Positions 26,446-36,054 of a stretch of DNA of 44,065 bases are shown one piece after another. The DNA is from Deltaproteobacteria bacterium RIFOXYD12_FULL_56_24 (GTDB taxonomy: Bacteria; Desulfobacterota; Desulfobulbia; Desulfobulbales; Desulfurivibrionaceae), in the NCBI GenBank assembly GCA_001799285.1, contig MGTD01000049.1:1-44065 (forward strand), written 5' to 3'. Made by a program: the position numbers and the translations under genes. The number at the start of each line of letters is the position of its first letter. Positions within the stretch are counted from its first letter, which is position 1. The notes beneath the pieces were generated by a model. That model did not search any database. It saw only the letters and a list, made by a program, of their open reading frames with translations, and was not told the DNA's origin.

Positions 26446-27966
26446 ATGGACTTTCTGATAATAAATGCGATGGGGTATCCCATTCTGAGCGCCATGATTT
26501 TTTTGCCCTTGGTCGGCGCCCTGATTCTGTTATGTATTCCCGGGGATACCGCAGCCAAATACTGGACGATGCTGGTGACTGTGGTCACGGCGCTTCTTTC
26601 CCTCCCCCTCTACTGGAACTTTGATGCGACTACCGCCAAATATCAGTTTGGCGAACACGCCCCCTGGATTTCCTCTCTGAATATCAACTATACCCTGGGA
26701 ATCGATGGGATTTCCCTGCTGCTGGTTTTAATGACCACCCTGATCATGCCGCTCTGCGTCCTCGGCTCCTGGCGGTACATCGACAAAAGGGTCAAGGAGT
26801 TCATGATCTGCCTGCTGCTCATGGAGACCTCCATGCTCGGCGTGTTCATGGCCCTTGATTTCATCTTGTTTTACCTGTTGTGGGAAGCAATGCTTATCCC
26901 CATGTACCTGTTGATCGCGGTCTGGGGCGGGCCTCGCAAGGTGTATGCCTCGACCAAGTTTTTTCTCTACACCCTGGCTGGTTCGGTCCTGCTGCTGGTC
27001 GCCATCATCGGTCTTTATCTGGATCAGGGGACCTTCAGCATCCCCGCCCTGATGGGGCAGGATTATTCCACCACCTTCCAGGTTGTGGTTTTCCTCGCTT
27101 TCTTCCTGGCCTTTGCCATCAAGGTGCCGATGTTTCCTTTTCATACTTGGTTGCCTGCCGCCCATGTCGAGGCGCCTACCGCCGGCAGTGTTATCCTTGC
27201 TTCGATTTTGCTGAAAATGGGAACCTACGGTTTTTTGCGTTTTTGCCTGCCCATAACCCCGGAAGCAACCCTGATCTTCGTACCTTATGTCCTCTGGCTT
27301 TCAGTGGTCGGCATTCTTTACGGGGGGTTCACCGCCCTGGCCCAACAGGACATGAAGAAACTGATCGCTTACTCCAGTGTCGGCCATATGGGTTTTGTCA
27401 CCCTGGGGATCTTTGTCCTTAATCAGCAGGGGCTAGAAGGCGCGCTTTTGCAGATGATCAATCACGGGATAACCACCGGCGCGCTATTTTTCTGCGTGGG
27501 CATGATCTACGAGCGGACCCATAGCCGAGAACTGGACGCCGCGGCAGGGCTTGGCAAATACATGCCGGTGTATGTCAGCTTTCTTGCCTTTTTTTCGCTT
27601 TCCTCCCTGGCCTTCCCCGGAACCAACAGTTTTGTGGGGGAGTTCCTGATCTTGGTCGGCGCTTTTGCCCATAATAAGATCGTGGCCGCCTTCGCCATTC
27701 CCGGCGCGATTCTCGCGGCTGCTTACATGTTCCGCATGCTCCAGCGGGTGGTGTGGGGCAGGCCGGATAATCCGGATCATTCCGGGATCGCTGATCTCAA
27801 TCTCCGGGAGATGGCAACCCTGGCGCCCTTGCTCATCTTTGTTTTTTGGATCGGCTTATCGCCGGAGCCGTTTTTGAGGGTGATGCATGTGAGTGTTACC
27901 CATCTCATCGAGCAGGTTGGGGGCCTGGGCGACGCTGTTTCTGTGGCAAAGCTGATGATTCCGTAA
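26446..27966 (+). CDS. nuoM: Complex I subunit NuoM
   Basis: The 506-residue proton-translocating subunit has about 14 membrane segments. LGIDGISLLLVLMTT, FYLLWEAMLIPMYLLIAVWGG (TM5 Glu), FAIKVPMFPFHTWLPAAHVEAPTAGSVILASILLKMGTYGFLRF and LIAYSSVGHMGFVTLG are classical NuoM signatures. ATG 26446 is preferred because AAGGA lies 8 nt upstream; ATG 26440 is too close to that site. It sits in the same operon, after a gap of 96 bp that holds an inverted repeat. Confidence 0.96.
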   Translation: MDFLIINAMGYPILSAMIFLPLVGALILLCIPGDTAAKYWTMLVTVVTALLSLPLYWNFDATTAKYQFGEHAPWISSLNINYTLGIDGISLLLVLMTTLIMPLCVLGSWRYIDKRVKEFMICLLLMETSMLGVFMALDFILFYLLWEAMLIPMYLLIAVWGGPRKVYASTKFFLYTLAGSVLLLVAIIGLYLDQGTFSIPALMGQDYSTTFQVVVFLAFFLAFAIKVPMFPFHTWLPAAHVEAPTAGSVILASILLKMGTYGFLRFCLPITPEATLIFVPYVLWLSVVGILYGGFTALAQQDMKKLIAYSSVGHMGFVTLGIFVLNQQGLEGALLQMINHGITTGALFFCVGMIYERTHSRELDAAAGLGKYMPVYVSFLAFFSLSSLAFPGTNSFVGEFLILVGAFAHNKIVAAFAIPGAILAAAYMFRMLQRVVWGRPDNPDHSGIADLNLREMATLAPLLIFVFWIGLSPEPFLRVMHVSVTHLIEQVGGLGDAVSVAKLMIP

Positions 27967-28012
27967 AGGGAATTTCTCAAGGTTTTTAAGGAACTTACGC
28001 AAAGGATACACA

Positions 28013-29434
28013 ATGAAGCTTATGCTGTTTGCTCCAGAATTAGTTCTTCTCTTGGGAAGTCTGGTCCTTTTTTTTGTCAGTACCGGTAAGGTTGGCGGCA
28101 GGAAGGCCCGCACCATAGCGTTGAGTCTGGCTCTGATCAATGTGCTGGCCTGCCTGAACGGCTTACCCCTGGAGGGAAGCCTGTTTTACAATGCCTACCA
28201 GATTGATTTCTTTTCGCAGTTCATCAAGTTAATCATGGCCATGGGTTTTGCGGTTGTCTTGCTGTTCAGTACGGAGCTGAAGGGGATCGAGGACAGGGTC
28301 CGCCCCGAGTATTACCTGTTCCTGACCTTGAGTACTCTCGGCCTCACCATGCTGGTCAGCAGTGTTGAGTTGCTTACCATGTTCATTGCCCTGGAACTTT
28401 CTTCGTACTCCCTCTATATCCTGGTTCCCATGCGCGATGACCGGACTGGCCTGCGGATGCAGATGGAGTCCGCGATCAAGTATATCCTTTTTGGGGTAGT
28501 CGCCACCGGGGTGATGTTGTTTGGGATGAGCTACCTGTTCGGCCTTACCGGAACTACCTATCTGGCCGAGCTTCTGCCGATTCTCCATCAGATGATGGGC
28601 AACCCTGCCGCTCTCATCGCCATTGCCATGGTTCTGGGCGGTTTCTTTTTCAAGCTGGCGGTATTCCCTTTTCACTCCTGGGTTCCGGATGTCTATCAGG
28701 GGGCCTCTAATGAAACCACCGCCTTTATTGCCTCGGTTCCCAAGGTCGCCGCCGTGGCCATGCTCATTCGGCTGACTGCGATGGCCACCCCGGAGGGGCA
28801 GGCTCTTGTTATTCTGCTCATCGTTCTTTCAGTGTGTTCGATGTTCTACGGTAATCTTGTTGCTCTGCAGCAGACCGATATGAAAAGGATGCTTGGGTTC
28901 TCCGGCATAGCGCATGCCGGTTATGTTCTTCTTGGCCTTGTCACCATGCAGGAGGTTGGCTATGCTGCCTCATTGTATTATATCATCGGTTATCTGGTGA
29001 TGAACCTTGCCGCTTTTCTGGTCATCTGCAAGGTGTCCGAGCACGGCGAGAATCTGGCGGTTGATGATCTTGGTGGTCTGTACCAGCGGTCCCCACTGCT
29101 TGCTCTGACTTTGGCGGTCAGCATGTTTTCCATGGCCGGCATACCTCCGTTTGTCGGGTTCATGGGTAAGTTCATGCTGCTGACCGGGGCTTACAAGGCC
29201 GGGCATCTCCCTCTGGTCATTATGGCGGCCATCAATACCGCCATCTCCATCTATTACTATCTGTCCGTGGTTCGGGTAACTTATTCAGCCAGCCCGGAAG
29301 AGCGTCCAGTTGTGGTGGTCGGTGGGGTTGCTAAGGCGGTAAGCGTTGCCCTGGTTATGATTATCATCGCCATGGGTCTTTTTCCTGATTCGCTATTGCA
29401 GCTGGCCACGGAAGCGGTGCGCGCTATACTCTGA
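28013..29434 (+). CDS. nuoN: Complex I subunit NuoN
   Basis: The 473-residue subunit completes the membrane arm. MFIALELSSYSLYILV (TM5 Glu), FFFKLAVFPFHSWVPDVYQGASNETTAFIASVPKVAAVAML and LGFSGIAHAGYVLLGL are typical of NuoN. It is the last gene of the operon; the plus-strand region after it leads to the tRNA-Gly promoter. No clear terminator follows the stop. Confidence 0.96.
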   Translation: MKLMLFAPELVLLLGSLVLFFVSTGKVGGRKARTIALSLALINVLACLNGLPLEGSLFYNAYQIDFFSQFIKLIMAMGFAVVLLFSTELKGIEDRVRPEYYLFLTLSTLGLTMLVSSVELLTMFIALELSSYSLYILVPMRDDRTGLRMQMESAIKYILFGVVATGVMLFGMSYLFGLTGTTYLAELLPILHQMMGNPAALIAIAMVLGGFFFKLAVFPFHSWVPDVYQGASNETTAFIASVPKVAAVAMLIRLTAMATPEGQALVILLIVLSVCSMFYGNLVALQQTDMKRMLGFSGIAHAGYVLLGLVTMQEVGYAASLYYIIGYLVMNLAAFLVICKVSEHGENLAVDDLGGLYQRSPLLALTLAVSMFSMAGIPPFVGFMGKFMLLTGAYKAGHLPLVIMAAINTAISIYYYLSVVRVTYSASPEERPVVVVGGVAKAVSVALVMIIIAMGLFPDSLLQLATEAVRAIL

Positions 29435-29489
29435 GCCAGTATATGGGGCCTGTCATCCTTGGAGTTTCCGTCAACGCGTGGGGAGACCC

Positions 29490-29517
29490 TTGACAAGTGG
29501 CAAAATAATTGTATAAT
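29490..29517 (+). promoter_or_regulatory. Consensus sigma-70 promoter for tRNA-Gly and possibly rimP operon
   Basis: A perfect TTGACA (29490-29495) and a perfect TATAAT (29512-29517) are spaced by 16 bp. The tRNA begins 20 bp after the -10, leaving a very short leader. Confidence 0.85.
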
Positions 29518-29537
29518 CTGCGAAATTATTCGGGCCG

Positions 29538-29612
<75 letters not shown>

Positions 29613-29717
29613 GTTCAGGAGCCGTTGTTCCAGCGGTTTGCCTGCTGCTGAAAAGAAAACGCAATGTTTTCTTGTTGGGTGTAGTGCTCCAGTAAGCGGT
29701 ATTGTTTCGTATTAAAG

Positions 29718-29747
29718 AACCGATCATTCCGATCCGGTTATTTTTTT
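29718..29747 (+). terminator. Rho-independent terminator 1 after tRNA-Gly
   Basis: AACCGATC pairs with GATCCGGTT through two helices separated by a bulged C, followed by TTATTTTTTT-like sequence ending at 29747. It is the first of two hairpins between the tRNA and rimP. Confidence 0.65.
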
Positions 29748-29748
29748 G

Positions 29749-29774
29749 AAAGTGGGCCCTGGCCCGCTTTTTTT
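29749..29774 (+). terminator. Rho-independent terminator 2 before rimP
   Basis: AAAGTGGGCC (29749-29758) pairs with GGCCCGCTTT (29761-29770) with one G-T, then T residues run to 29774. It ends 16 bp before the rimP start codon, so transcription must read through it or start very close to rimP. Confidence 0.75.
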
Positions 29775-29790
29775 ATTGGTATACTGGGCT

Positions 29791-30264
29791 ATGGAAGAAG
29801 AGGCGATAGAATCACCCCTGGTTCGGCGTTTGACGCAGCTTGCCTTGCCGGTGGTTGCGGATTTCGGCTGTGAACTGGTCGAGCTGCAGTTCAAGCGCGA
29901 GGCCCCCGGCTGGCTTCTGCGTCTGATCATCGATAAAGAAAATGGGGTCGGCATTGATGATTGCAGCAGGATCAGCCGGGAATTTGCCCATCTTCTTGAG
30001 GTGGAAGATCCCATTGAACAGGCATACAGCCTCGAGGTTTCTTCGCCAGGCCTTGACCGGCCTTTGAAAACAGAAAGGGATTTCGTCCGTTGTCGGGGGA
30101 AAAAGGCCAAGGTTGTGCTTAGGGAGCCGATTGACGGGCAGAACCCGTGTATTGGCCTGATTGAAGAGGTGAATCAGGAGTCGGTAACTCTGCGCACCGA
30201 CCAAGGTATAATAGAAATTCCGTTTGCCCGGATGAAAAGGGCTCGTCTGTTTATTGAATTTTAA
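29791..30264 (+). CDS. rimP: Ribosome maturation factor RimP
   Basis: The 157-residue protein helps mature the 30S subunit. The N-terminal alpha/beta domain contains CELVELQFKREAPGWLLRLIIDKENGVGIDDCSRISREFAHLLEVEDPIEQAYSLEVSSPGLDRPL, the classical RimP pattern, followed by an SH3-like C-terminal domain. ATG 29791 (MEEEAIESP) is chosen because the frame further upstream runs through the terminator. Only a weak ribosome site is visible. It heads the rimP-nusA-infB operon. Confidence 0.92.
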   Translation: MEEEAIESPLVRRLTQLALPVVADFGCELVELQFKREAPGWLLRLIIDKENGVGIDDCSRISREFAHLLEVEDPIEQAYSLEVSSPGLDRPLKTERDFVRCRGKKAKVVLREPIDGQNPCIGLIEEVNQESVTLRTDQGIIEIPFARMKRARLFIEF

Positions 30265-30359
30265 GACGGATGGCCGGGTTTACCATCCATGGCGGGGGCG
30301 AAGCTTTCGGGTGCGGATGCTCTCGGGCGTAATCGCCGGAAAAGAGACAGGAGAAAACA

Positions 30360-31652
30360 ATGCTGTCAGATTTAAAACGAATTCTTGATCAGATAAGTAG
30401 GGACAAGGGGATTGACCGTCAACTGCTGGTTGACGCCATCGAGGAAGCGGTGATGTCCGCAGCCAAGAAGAAGTTCGGCCAGCGGCGGGAGCTCGAGGCC
30501 CGTTATAATGATGAGATCGGAGAAGTTGAGCTTTTCCAGTTCCGCAATGTCGTGCCGGAGGTTGAGGATGAGCAGACGGAAATTTCCTTGACCGAGGCCT
30601 TGATTCTCGACCCGGAGGTGCAGCTTGGCGACGAGCTTGGCAGCAAGATGGACAGTGTCGCCGATCTTGGCCGCATTGCCGCGCAGTCCGCCAAGCAGGT
30701 GATCATTCAGAAAATGAAGGACGCTGAATGCAATGTCATTTATGAACTGTATAAGGAACGCAAAGGTGATGTTGTCAACGGTATTGTCCAGCGCTTCGAA
30801 CGGGGCAATATTATTGTCAATCTCGGACGGACTGATGCCATCCTTCCCACCAAGGAGCAGATGCCCCGCAAGTCATATCGGCAGGGGGACCGAATCCGGG
30901 CTCTTCTTCTTGACGTGCGCGAGAGCAGCCGGGACCCGCAGCTGGTTCTGAGCCGGACCAGCGATGAGTTCCTGACCAAGCTGTTTGCCATGGAGGTTCC
31001 GGAGATTGCCGAGGGGATTGTGAAGATTATGGGGGTAAGCCGGGAACCGGGAACCCGTGCCAAGATTGCGGTGAGTTCGTCCGCCTCGGATGTCGATCCG
31101 GTGGGTGCCTGCGTCGGGATGAAGGGGTCTCGGGTTCAGAATGTGGTTCAGGAACTGCAGGGAGAAAAGATTGACATTGTCCCCTGGAGTCCGGACCCGG
31201 CCCGCTATGTTTCCAATGCATTGTCCCCAGCCCAGGTTTCCCTGGTGGTGGTGGATGAAGAGAAGAAAACCCTGGTGGTGGTCGTGCCTGATGACCAGCT
31301 TTCCCTGGCCATCGGCCGGCAGGGGCAGAATGTGCGTCTGGCGGCAGCCCTGTTGGGGTGGCGGATTGATGTGAAGAGTGAGCAGAAGTATGCTAAATTT
31401 AATGAGGAAGGATTCCAGTCACTTCTTGATGTTCCGGGGATGGATGAAAAAACTGCGGAAGCGCTTTATGATGCAGGCTTCAATTCGGCTGAGAATCTGG
31501 GCCAGGCTGAGGTGGCATCCGTGCTTGCCGAACTGGAGTCCCTTGACGAGAACCGGGTTGCCCGTTTGATCGCTGCCGCGCAAAAGATCGCCAAGACTCA
31601 GGCACAGGAAGACTCGGAAGATCCGGCCTCAACCGGAGATCAAGAGCAATAG
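30360..31652 (+). CDS. nusA: Transcription factor NusA
   Basis: The 430-residue protein binds RNA polymerase and nascent RNA to modulate pausing, termination and antitermination. The order is an N-terminal domain (about 1-130), S1 domain (GIVQRFERGNIIVNLG), two KH domains (DPVGACVGMKGSRVQNVVQELQGEKID and LAIGRQGQNVRLAAALLGWRIDV), and a C-terminal helix-hairpin-helix region (LLDVPGMDEKTAEALYDAGF). ACAGGAG lies before the ATG. NusA is a natural candidate for feedback at the terminators upstream of rimP, as known in Escherichia coli. Confidence 0.97.
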   Translation: MLSDLKRILDQISRDKGIDRQLLVDAIEEAVMSAAKKKFGQRRELEARYNDEIGEVELFQFRNVVPEVEDEQTEISLTEALILDPEVQLGDELGSKMDSVADLGRIAAQSAKQVIIQKMKDAECNVIYELYKERKGDVVNGIVQRFERGNIIVNLGRTDAILPTKEQMPRKSYRQGDRIRALLLDVRESSRDPQLVLSRTSDEFLTKLFAMEVPEIAEGIVKIMGVSREPGTRAKIAVSSSASDVDPVGACVGMKGSRVQNVVQELQGEKIDIVPWSPDPARYVSNALSPAQVSLVVVDEEKKTLVVVVPDDQLSLAIGRQGQNVRLAAALLGWRIDVKSEQKYAKFNEEGFQSLLDVPGMDEKTAEALYDAGFNSAENLGQAEVASVLAELESLDENRVARLIAAAQKIAKTQAQEDSEDPASTGDQEQ

Positions 31653-31662
31653 GTCTTTTCCC

Positions 31663-31947
31663 ATGATCAATGTCATCGGGAGAAAAGACCGGGCGCCGAT
31701 CCGGACCTGTCTGGGGTGCCGCCAGAGAAGAGCGCAGCAGAAGCTGTGGCGCTTTGCCTTGGACAACAGCGGTTGTGTAATCAAGGACTTCCGCGGGATG
31801 CATGATGGGCGTCATGCCTACTGTTGCCAGGCTGACAGTTGTCTGCAGAGGTTTTTTAAGAACAAAAAAGGATTATCCAGAGCGTTTCGCCAACAGGTGC
31901 TGGGATTTGACGAAGGGTTGCAAGGCCTCTTCGGGAGTGAGCAATGA
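31663..31947 (+). CDS. ylxR: YlxR/RnpM family RNA-binding protein
   Basis: The 94-residue protein matches the YlxR (DUF448) family, small RNA-binding proteins encoded between nusA and infB; in Firmicutes members bind and modulate RNase P. The signature RTCLGCRQRRAQQKLWRFAL near residues 14-33 and GRHAYCCQADSC are present, with four Cys that could hold zinc. The stop overlaps the infB start as ATGA. Confidence 0.88.
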   Translation: MINVIGRKDRAPIRTCLGCRQRRAQQKLWRFALDNSGCVIKDFRGMHDGRHAYCCQADSCLQRFFKNKKGLSRAFRQQVLGFDEGLQGLFGSEQ

Positions 31948-34679
31948 CAAAAATCAGGGTTTACGAGTTAGCTAAAGAAGCGGAAATGGAAAACAAGGAC
32001 TTTGTGGCGGCCCTTATTGATCTGGGCTATGCCATCAAATCCCATAGTTCCTCTCTGGATGACGAGACCGCACAGGATATCCGCCAAAGGCTAGGGATCG
32101 GGCAGACCCGGACGGAAGAAAAAAGGATCCAGGGCGCCGGACGGACGACCATTATCCGGAGAAGAACCAAGAACGTCCCGGTTGAAGTCCCGCCGCCGGG
32201 AGAAGCGGTCGCTAAACCGCAGCCGCCCGCGGTTGCTCTCCCTGAATCCGAGGAGGTCGAGCCGATCAGGGCGGAGATCTCTGCGGAAAGCCCCAAGGAA
32301 ACAGCTCAGGGCGCTGGAGAAGCCGGGATGGGCGAGCTTGCTGAACCGATGCTTCCTGCAGGACCGGAAGGCGAGGGAGAGCCGGAGCTGTCTGTCCAGC
32401 CGACGGCAGAAGAAACAGAGGCAGTCCTGGTTGGCGAGGCAGTCGAGTCAGCCGGGGAGGGAAAAACCTCTGGGGCGGAGATGGCGGCGGACGAAGAATC
32501 TGAAGATCAGGCCAAGCATCGCAAGGGCTTTGCCAGGGTGATTAAAAGGGCGGCCATTGTCATTGCCCCCGCGGCCCCTCCTCGGCCGGCGTTCACGCCC
32601 AGGCCGAAAAGGGTGGAAGCTGTTAAGAGTAAGCTGGTTGTTGCCGAGACTCCTGCCGTTAAGGACGAGGGCGACAAGGGTGAAGGGCTCAAGGGGAAAA
32701 AGGGCAAGCGGTTTGTTAAATTCACCACGGAGACCGTCGAGCAGGATCGGAACAAGAAAACCCCGTTGCGCAGTCAGCGCCAGGCCGATATCGATATCGA
32801 GGATGTTGACGATGCGCTGGGCGGCAAGATTCCCACCGGGGTGCGGATAGCACGCATCTCCCGGAGCGGCGGCAAGAAAGGCAAGCGCCAGGTAATTTCT
32901 CTGCAGGCCGCGGAAACAAAGGCGATCAAGAAGCGGATCAAGGTGCATGAAACCATTACGGTTGGAGATCTCGCCCACCGGATGGGCCTCAAGGTCGGTG
33001 AGCTCATTGCCAAATTGCTGAGCATGGGGGTTATGGCCAATATCAACCAGGCCCTTGATGTTGAGACCGCGACCTTGGTAGCCTCTGATTTCGGTTATGA
33101 AGTCGAGCAGGGGGTTACCGAGGAGCAGACCATTCTCAATCTGGAAGAACAGGAAGGCGGCGGCGAGATGCTGCCGCGACCGCCGGTGGTCACGGTCATG
33201 GGGCATGTTGATCACGGCAAGACCTCGGTGCTGGACGCCATTCGGAAAACCGACGTGGCAGCCGGCGAGGCCGGCGGCATCACCCAGCATATCGGCGCCC
33301 ATTATGTGCGCTCGCCGCAGGGGGATGTGGTTTTTCTTGATACCCCTGGCCATGCGGCCTTCACCGAAATGCGTTCCCGTGGCGCCCAGGTTACGGACCT
33401 TGTGGTCCTGGTGGTTGCCGCGGATGACGGAGTCATGGATCAGACCAGGGAGGCGGTGAACCATGCCAGGGCAGCCAAGGTTCCCATCCTGGTGTGCGTC
33501 AACAAGATGGACAAGCCCGACGCAGACCCCATGCGGGTGAAAAGGGAATTGGCCGATCTTAATCTGCTCAGCGAGGAGTGGGGGGGAGACACCATCTTCT
33601 GCGAAACCTCGGCCAAAACCGGCAAGGGCATAGCCGAGTTGCTGGAAAGCATTCATCTTCAGGCCGAAATCCTGGAGCTCAAGGCCGATCCCCATCGCCG
33701 CGCCAAGGGGCATGTGATCGAGGCCCAGCTCCATAAAGGCCGTGGCCCGATCGCTACGATTCTAGTCGAGCAGGGAACCCTGCGGGTCGGGGATGCCTGT
33801 GTTGCCGGGGTGTTTTATGGCAAGGTGCGCTCCCTGACCAATGACCGCGGCGAAAGTGTTAAGGAAGCCGGACCGGCTATTCCCGTCGAGGTTCAGGGGT
33901 TAAGCGGGGTGCCGCGGGCCGGGGATGAATTTGTCGTGCTGCCCGATGAAAAGAGGGCCAGAAGTGTGAGCGCTGATCGGCAGTTGAAAAGCCGGGAAGC
34001 CGAACTCGGCACCTATACCAAACTTTCCCTGGATAATCTCTTTGACAAAATGCAGGCCGGAAATGTCAAGGAGCTGCGGGTTGCTCTGCGGGCCGATGTG
34101 CAGGGAACCCTGGAGGCCTTCAGCAAAGCCATCGAGGATCTGGCGACCGATGAAGTCAAGGTCAAAATTCTCCATGCCGGCACCGGGACCATCACCGACT
34201 CGGATGTCTTGCTCTCCGCGGCCTCGGATGCCTTTATCATCGGCTTTAATGTCCGGCCCTCGGCCAAGGTGCAGGAACTCGCCAAGAACGAAAAGGTCGA
34301 TATCCGTACCTACGACGTCATCTATCATGCCCTTGATGATATCAAGAAGGCCATGGTCGGCTTGCTTGACGCCCGCTTCGAGGAAAAGGTCATCGGCGCG
34401 GCCGAGGTCAGGGAAACCTATCAGGTTCCCAAGGTCGGCACCATTGCCGGTTGTTATGTGACCGACGGCAAGATCGAACGCAACGCCAGGGTAAGGGTTG
34501 TGCGGGAAGGCGTGGTGACTTTCACCGGCCAGCTTGCCTCCCTGCGGCGTTTCAAGGACGATGTCAAGGATGTGCAGGCCGGCTATGAGTGCGGGATCGG
34601 GGTTGCCAACTATAACGATCTCAAAATAGGCGATGTCCTGGAGGCCTTTGTTCTCAAAGAGGTTGCCAGAGAGCTCTAA
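31944..34679 (+). CDS. infB: Translation initiation factor IF-2
   Basis: The 911-residue GTPase brings fMet-tRNA to the 30S subunit. An N-terminal IF2-N domain ([20 protein letters not shown]) is followed by a long low-complexity linker rich in Glu, Ala, Pro and Lys (about residues 60-290), a second IF2-N-like domain ([19 protein letters not shown]), then the G domain with [10 protein letters not shown] near residue 418, DTPGHAAF and NKMD, and the C-terminal beta-barrels. Length is normal for proteobacterial IF-2. Its TAA stop overlaps the rbfA ATG by one base. Confidence 0.97.
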   Translation: MTKIRVYELAKEAEMENKDFVAALIDLGYAIKSHSSSLDDETAQDIRQRLGIGQTRTEEKRIQGAGRTTIIRRRTKNVPVEVPPPGEAVAKPQPPAVALPESEEVEPIRAEISAESPKETAQGAGEAGMGELAEPMLPAGPEGEGEPELSVQPTAEETEAVLVGEAVESAGEGKTSGAEMAADEESEDQAKHRKGFARVIKRAAIVIAPAAPPRPAFTPRPKRVEAVKSKLVVAETPAVKDEGDKGEGLKGKKGKRFVKFTTETVEQDRNKKTPLRSQRQADIDIEDVDDALGGKIPTGVRIARISRSGGKKGKRQVISLQAAETKAIKKRIKVHETITVGDLAHRMGLKVGELIAKLLSMGVMANINQALDVETATLVASDFGYEVEQGVTEEQTILNLEEQEGGGEMLPRPPVVTVMGHVDHGKTSVLDAIRKTDVAAGEAGGITQHIGAHYVRSPQGDVVFLDTPGHAAFTEMRSRGAQVTDLVVLVVAADDGVMDQTREAVNHARAAKVPILVCVNKMDKPDADPMRVKRELADLNLLSEEWGGDTIFCETSAKTGKGIAELLESIHLQAEILELKADPHRRAKGHVIEAQLHKGRGPIATILVEQGTLRVGDACVAGVFYGKVRSLTNDRGESVKEAGPAIPVEVQGLSGVPRAGDEFVVLPDEKRARSVSADRQLKSREAELGTYTKLSLDNLFDKMQAGNVKELRVALRADVQGTLEAFSKAIEDLATDEVKVKILHAGTGTITDSDVLLSAASDAFIIGFNVRPSAKVQELAKNEKVDIRTYDVIYHALDDIKKAMVGLLDARFEEKVIGAAEVRETYQVPKVGTIAGCYVTDGKIERNARVRVVREGVVTFTGQLASLRRFKDDVKDVQAGYECGIGVANYNDLKIGDVLEAFVLKEVAREL

Positions 34680-35092
34680 TGGCGGCCGGTAAAGCAAAAT
34701 CTCGTTTCGGCCTGCCTGCGGGTCTTACCAGAAGTCAGCCGAAAAGACGGCCGATCCGGGTGGCAGACGCCATCAAGGCCGAGATTGCTTCGCTGCTGGT
34801 GCGGAAAATCAATGATCCCCGGTTGTATAATATTGTCATCACCTCGGTGGAAGTGAGTGATGATCTTGGCCATGCCTGGGTTATGTATAGTATCATGGGA
34901 GAAGAAGAGCCCAAGAATGTTGCCAAGGGATTGGAAAGCAGCAAGGGCTTTATCAGAAGCAACCTGGCCAGGGCCTTGGCTCTGCGGCATGTGCCGGTGC
35001 TTGAATTTCGGCTGGATCTTTCGGGCCGGAAACAGGCAGAGATGGAACAGTTGCTCAGGGAGATAATAAAAGATGACGATTCATCCCCGTGA
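34679..35092 (+). CDS. rbfA: Ribosome-binding factor A
   Basis: The 137-residue protein acts late in 30S assembly at the 16S 5' helix. RPIRVADAIKAEIASLLVRKINDPRLYNIVITSVEVSDDLGHAWVMYS is the KH-like core typical of RbfA, and the C-terminal RHVPVLEFRLDLSGRKQAEMEQLL follows. It overlaps infB by one base and nrnA by 20 nt, so the block is tightly coupled. Confidence 0.94.
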   Translation: MAAGKAKSRFGLPAGLTRSQPKRRPIRVADAIKAEIASLLVRKINDPRLYNIVITSVEVSDDLGHAWVMYSIMGEEEPKNVAKGLESSKGFIRSNLARALALRHVPVLEFRLDLSGRKQAEMEQLLREIIKDDDSSP

Positions 35093-36050
35093 CGAGATTG
35101 TTCGTGCCCTGAAGTCGGCCAATAATGTTCTGCTTATCACCCATATCCACCCGGACGGCGATGCCCTAGGTTCGCAGCTGGCCCTGGGCAATATCCTGCG
35201 CTCCCTTGGCAAGCGAGTTTTTCTCTATGGTGAGGAGCAGGTCGGCCACATGTACCGTTTTTTGCCGGGAAGCGCAGAGGTCGATTCCTCGCTCCCGCCT
35301 CTGGACGGCTTTGACTGTGGCGTTGCCCTTGACTGCGGGGACAGCAACAGGCTGGGCGCGAATAGAGATTCTCTTTTGACCGTGCATCCCTTTGTGGTAA
35401 TTGATCATCATCTCGGCCATCAGGAATTTGGTGATCTGAGGTGGATTGCCCCGGAACGGGCCTCAACCGGCGAGATGGTTTATGATCTGGCCCAGGCCCT
35501 GGGTGCCGAACTAAGCCTTGAAGCAGCTTATTGTCTTTATGCCGCCATTGTTTCCGACACCGGCTCCTTTAAATATTCCTCGACCACCGCCGACACCTTC
35601 CGCATCGCCGGGGAGCTTTTGCGCAAAGGGGTAAAACCGGCGGAGGTTTGCGGCAAGCTGTTTGATAATTTCACGGTGAAGCGTCTCAGCCTTATGCGGC
35701 TGGTGCTTGATACGCTGCAATTGTTTGCCGAGGACCGGTTGGCAATCATCGCGGCGCCGCAGGATTTTTTTGTCAAAACCGGTACCGCCCAGGCGGACGC
35801 GGAAACCTTTATCAACTATCCGCGCTCCCTGGATACCGTGAAGATTGCAGCCTTTTTAAAAGAATCGGAAAGCGGCCTGGTTTCGGTAAGTCTTCGCTCC
35901 AAGGGCACTGCTTATGACGTGGCCGAGGTCGCGGCTGCCTTTGGTGGCGGCGGGCACCGCAATGCGGCCGGGTTTAAGCTGGGGGAGACAACCATTGCCG
36001 AGGTGCGGGAAAAATTGCTGGGCGAACTGCTACCCCTGGTAACTCGCTAG
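35073..36050 (+). CDS. nrnA: DHH-family oligoribonuclease/pAp phosphatase NrnA
   Basis: The 325-residue enzyme degrades short RNA oligomers and 3'-phosphoadenosine 5'-phosphate. The DHH domain shows THIHPDGDALGSQLALG, the ALDCGDSNR segment and VIDHHLGHQEFGD with the metal-binding His/Asp residues. The DHHA1 domain ends in AFGGGGHRNAAGFKL. It lies between rbfA and truB, the usual place in Deltaproteobacteria and Firmicutes. Confidence 0.92.
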   Translation: MTIHPRDEIVRALKSANNVLLITHIHPDGDALGSQLALGNILRSLGKRVFLYGEEQVGHMYRFLPGSAEVDSSLPPLDGFDCGVALDCGDSNRLGANRDSLLTVHPFVVIDHHLGHQEFGDLRWIAPERASTGEMVYDLAQALGAELSLEAAYCLYAAIVSDTGSFKYSSTTADTFRIAGELLRKGVKPAEVCGKLFDNFTVKRLSLMRLVLDTLQLFAEDRLAIIAAPQDFFVKTGTAQADAETFINYPRSLDTVKIAAFLKESESGLVSVSLRSKGTAYDVAEVAAAFGGGGHRNAAGFKLGETTIAEVREKLLGELLPLVTR

Positions 36051-36054
36051 ACAG

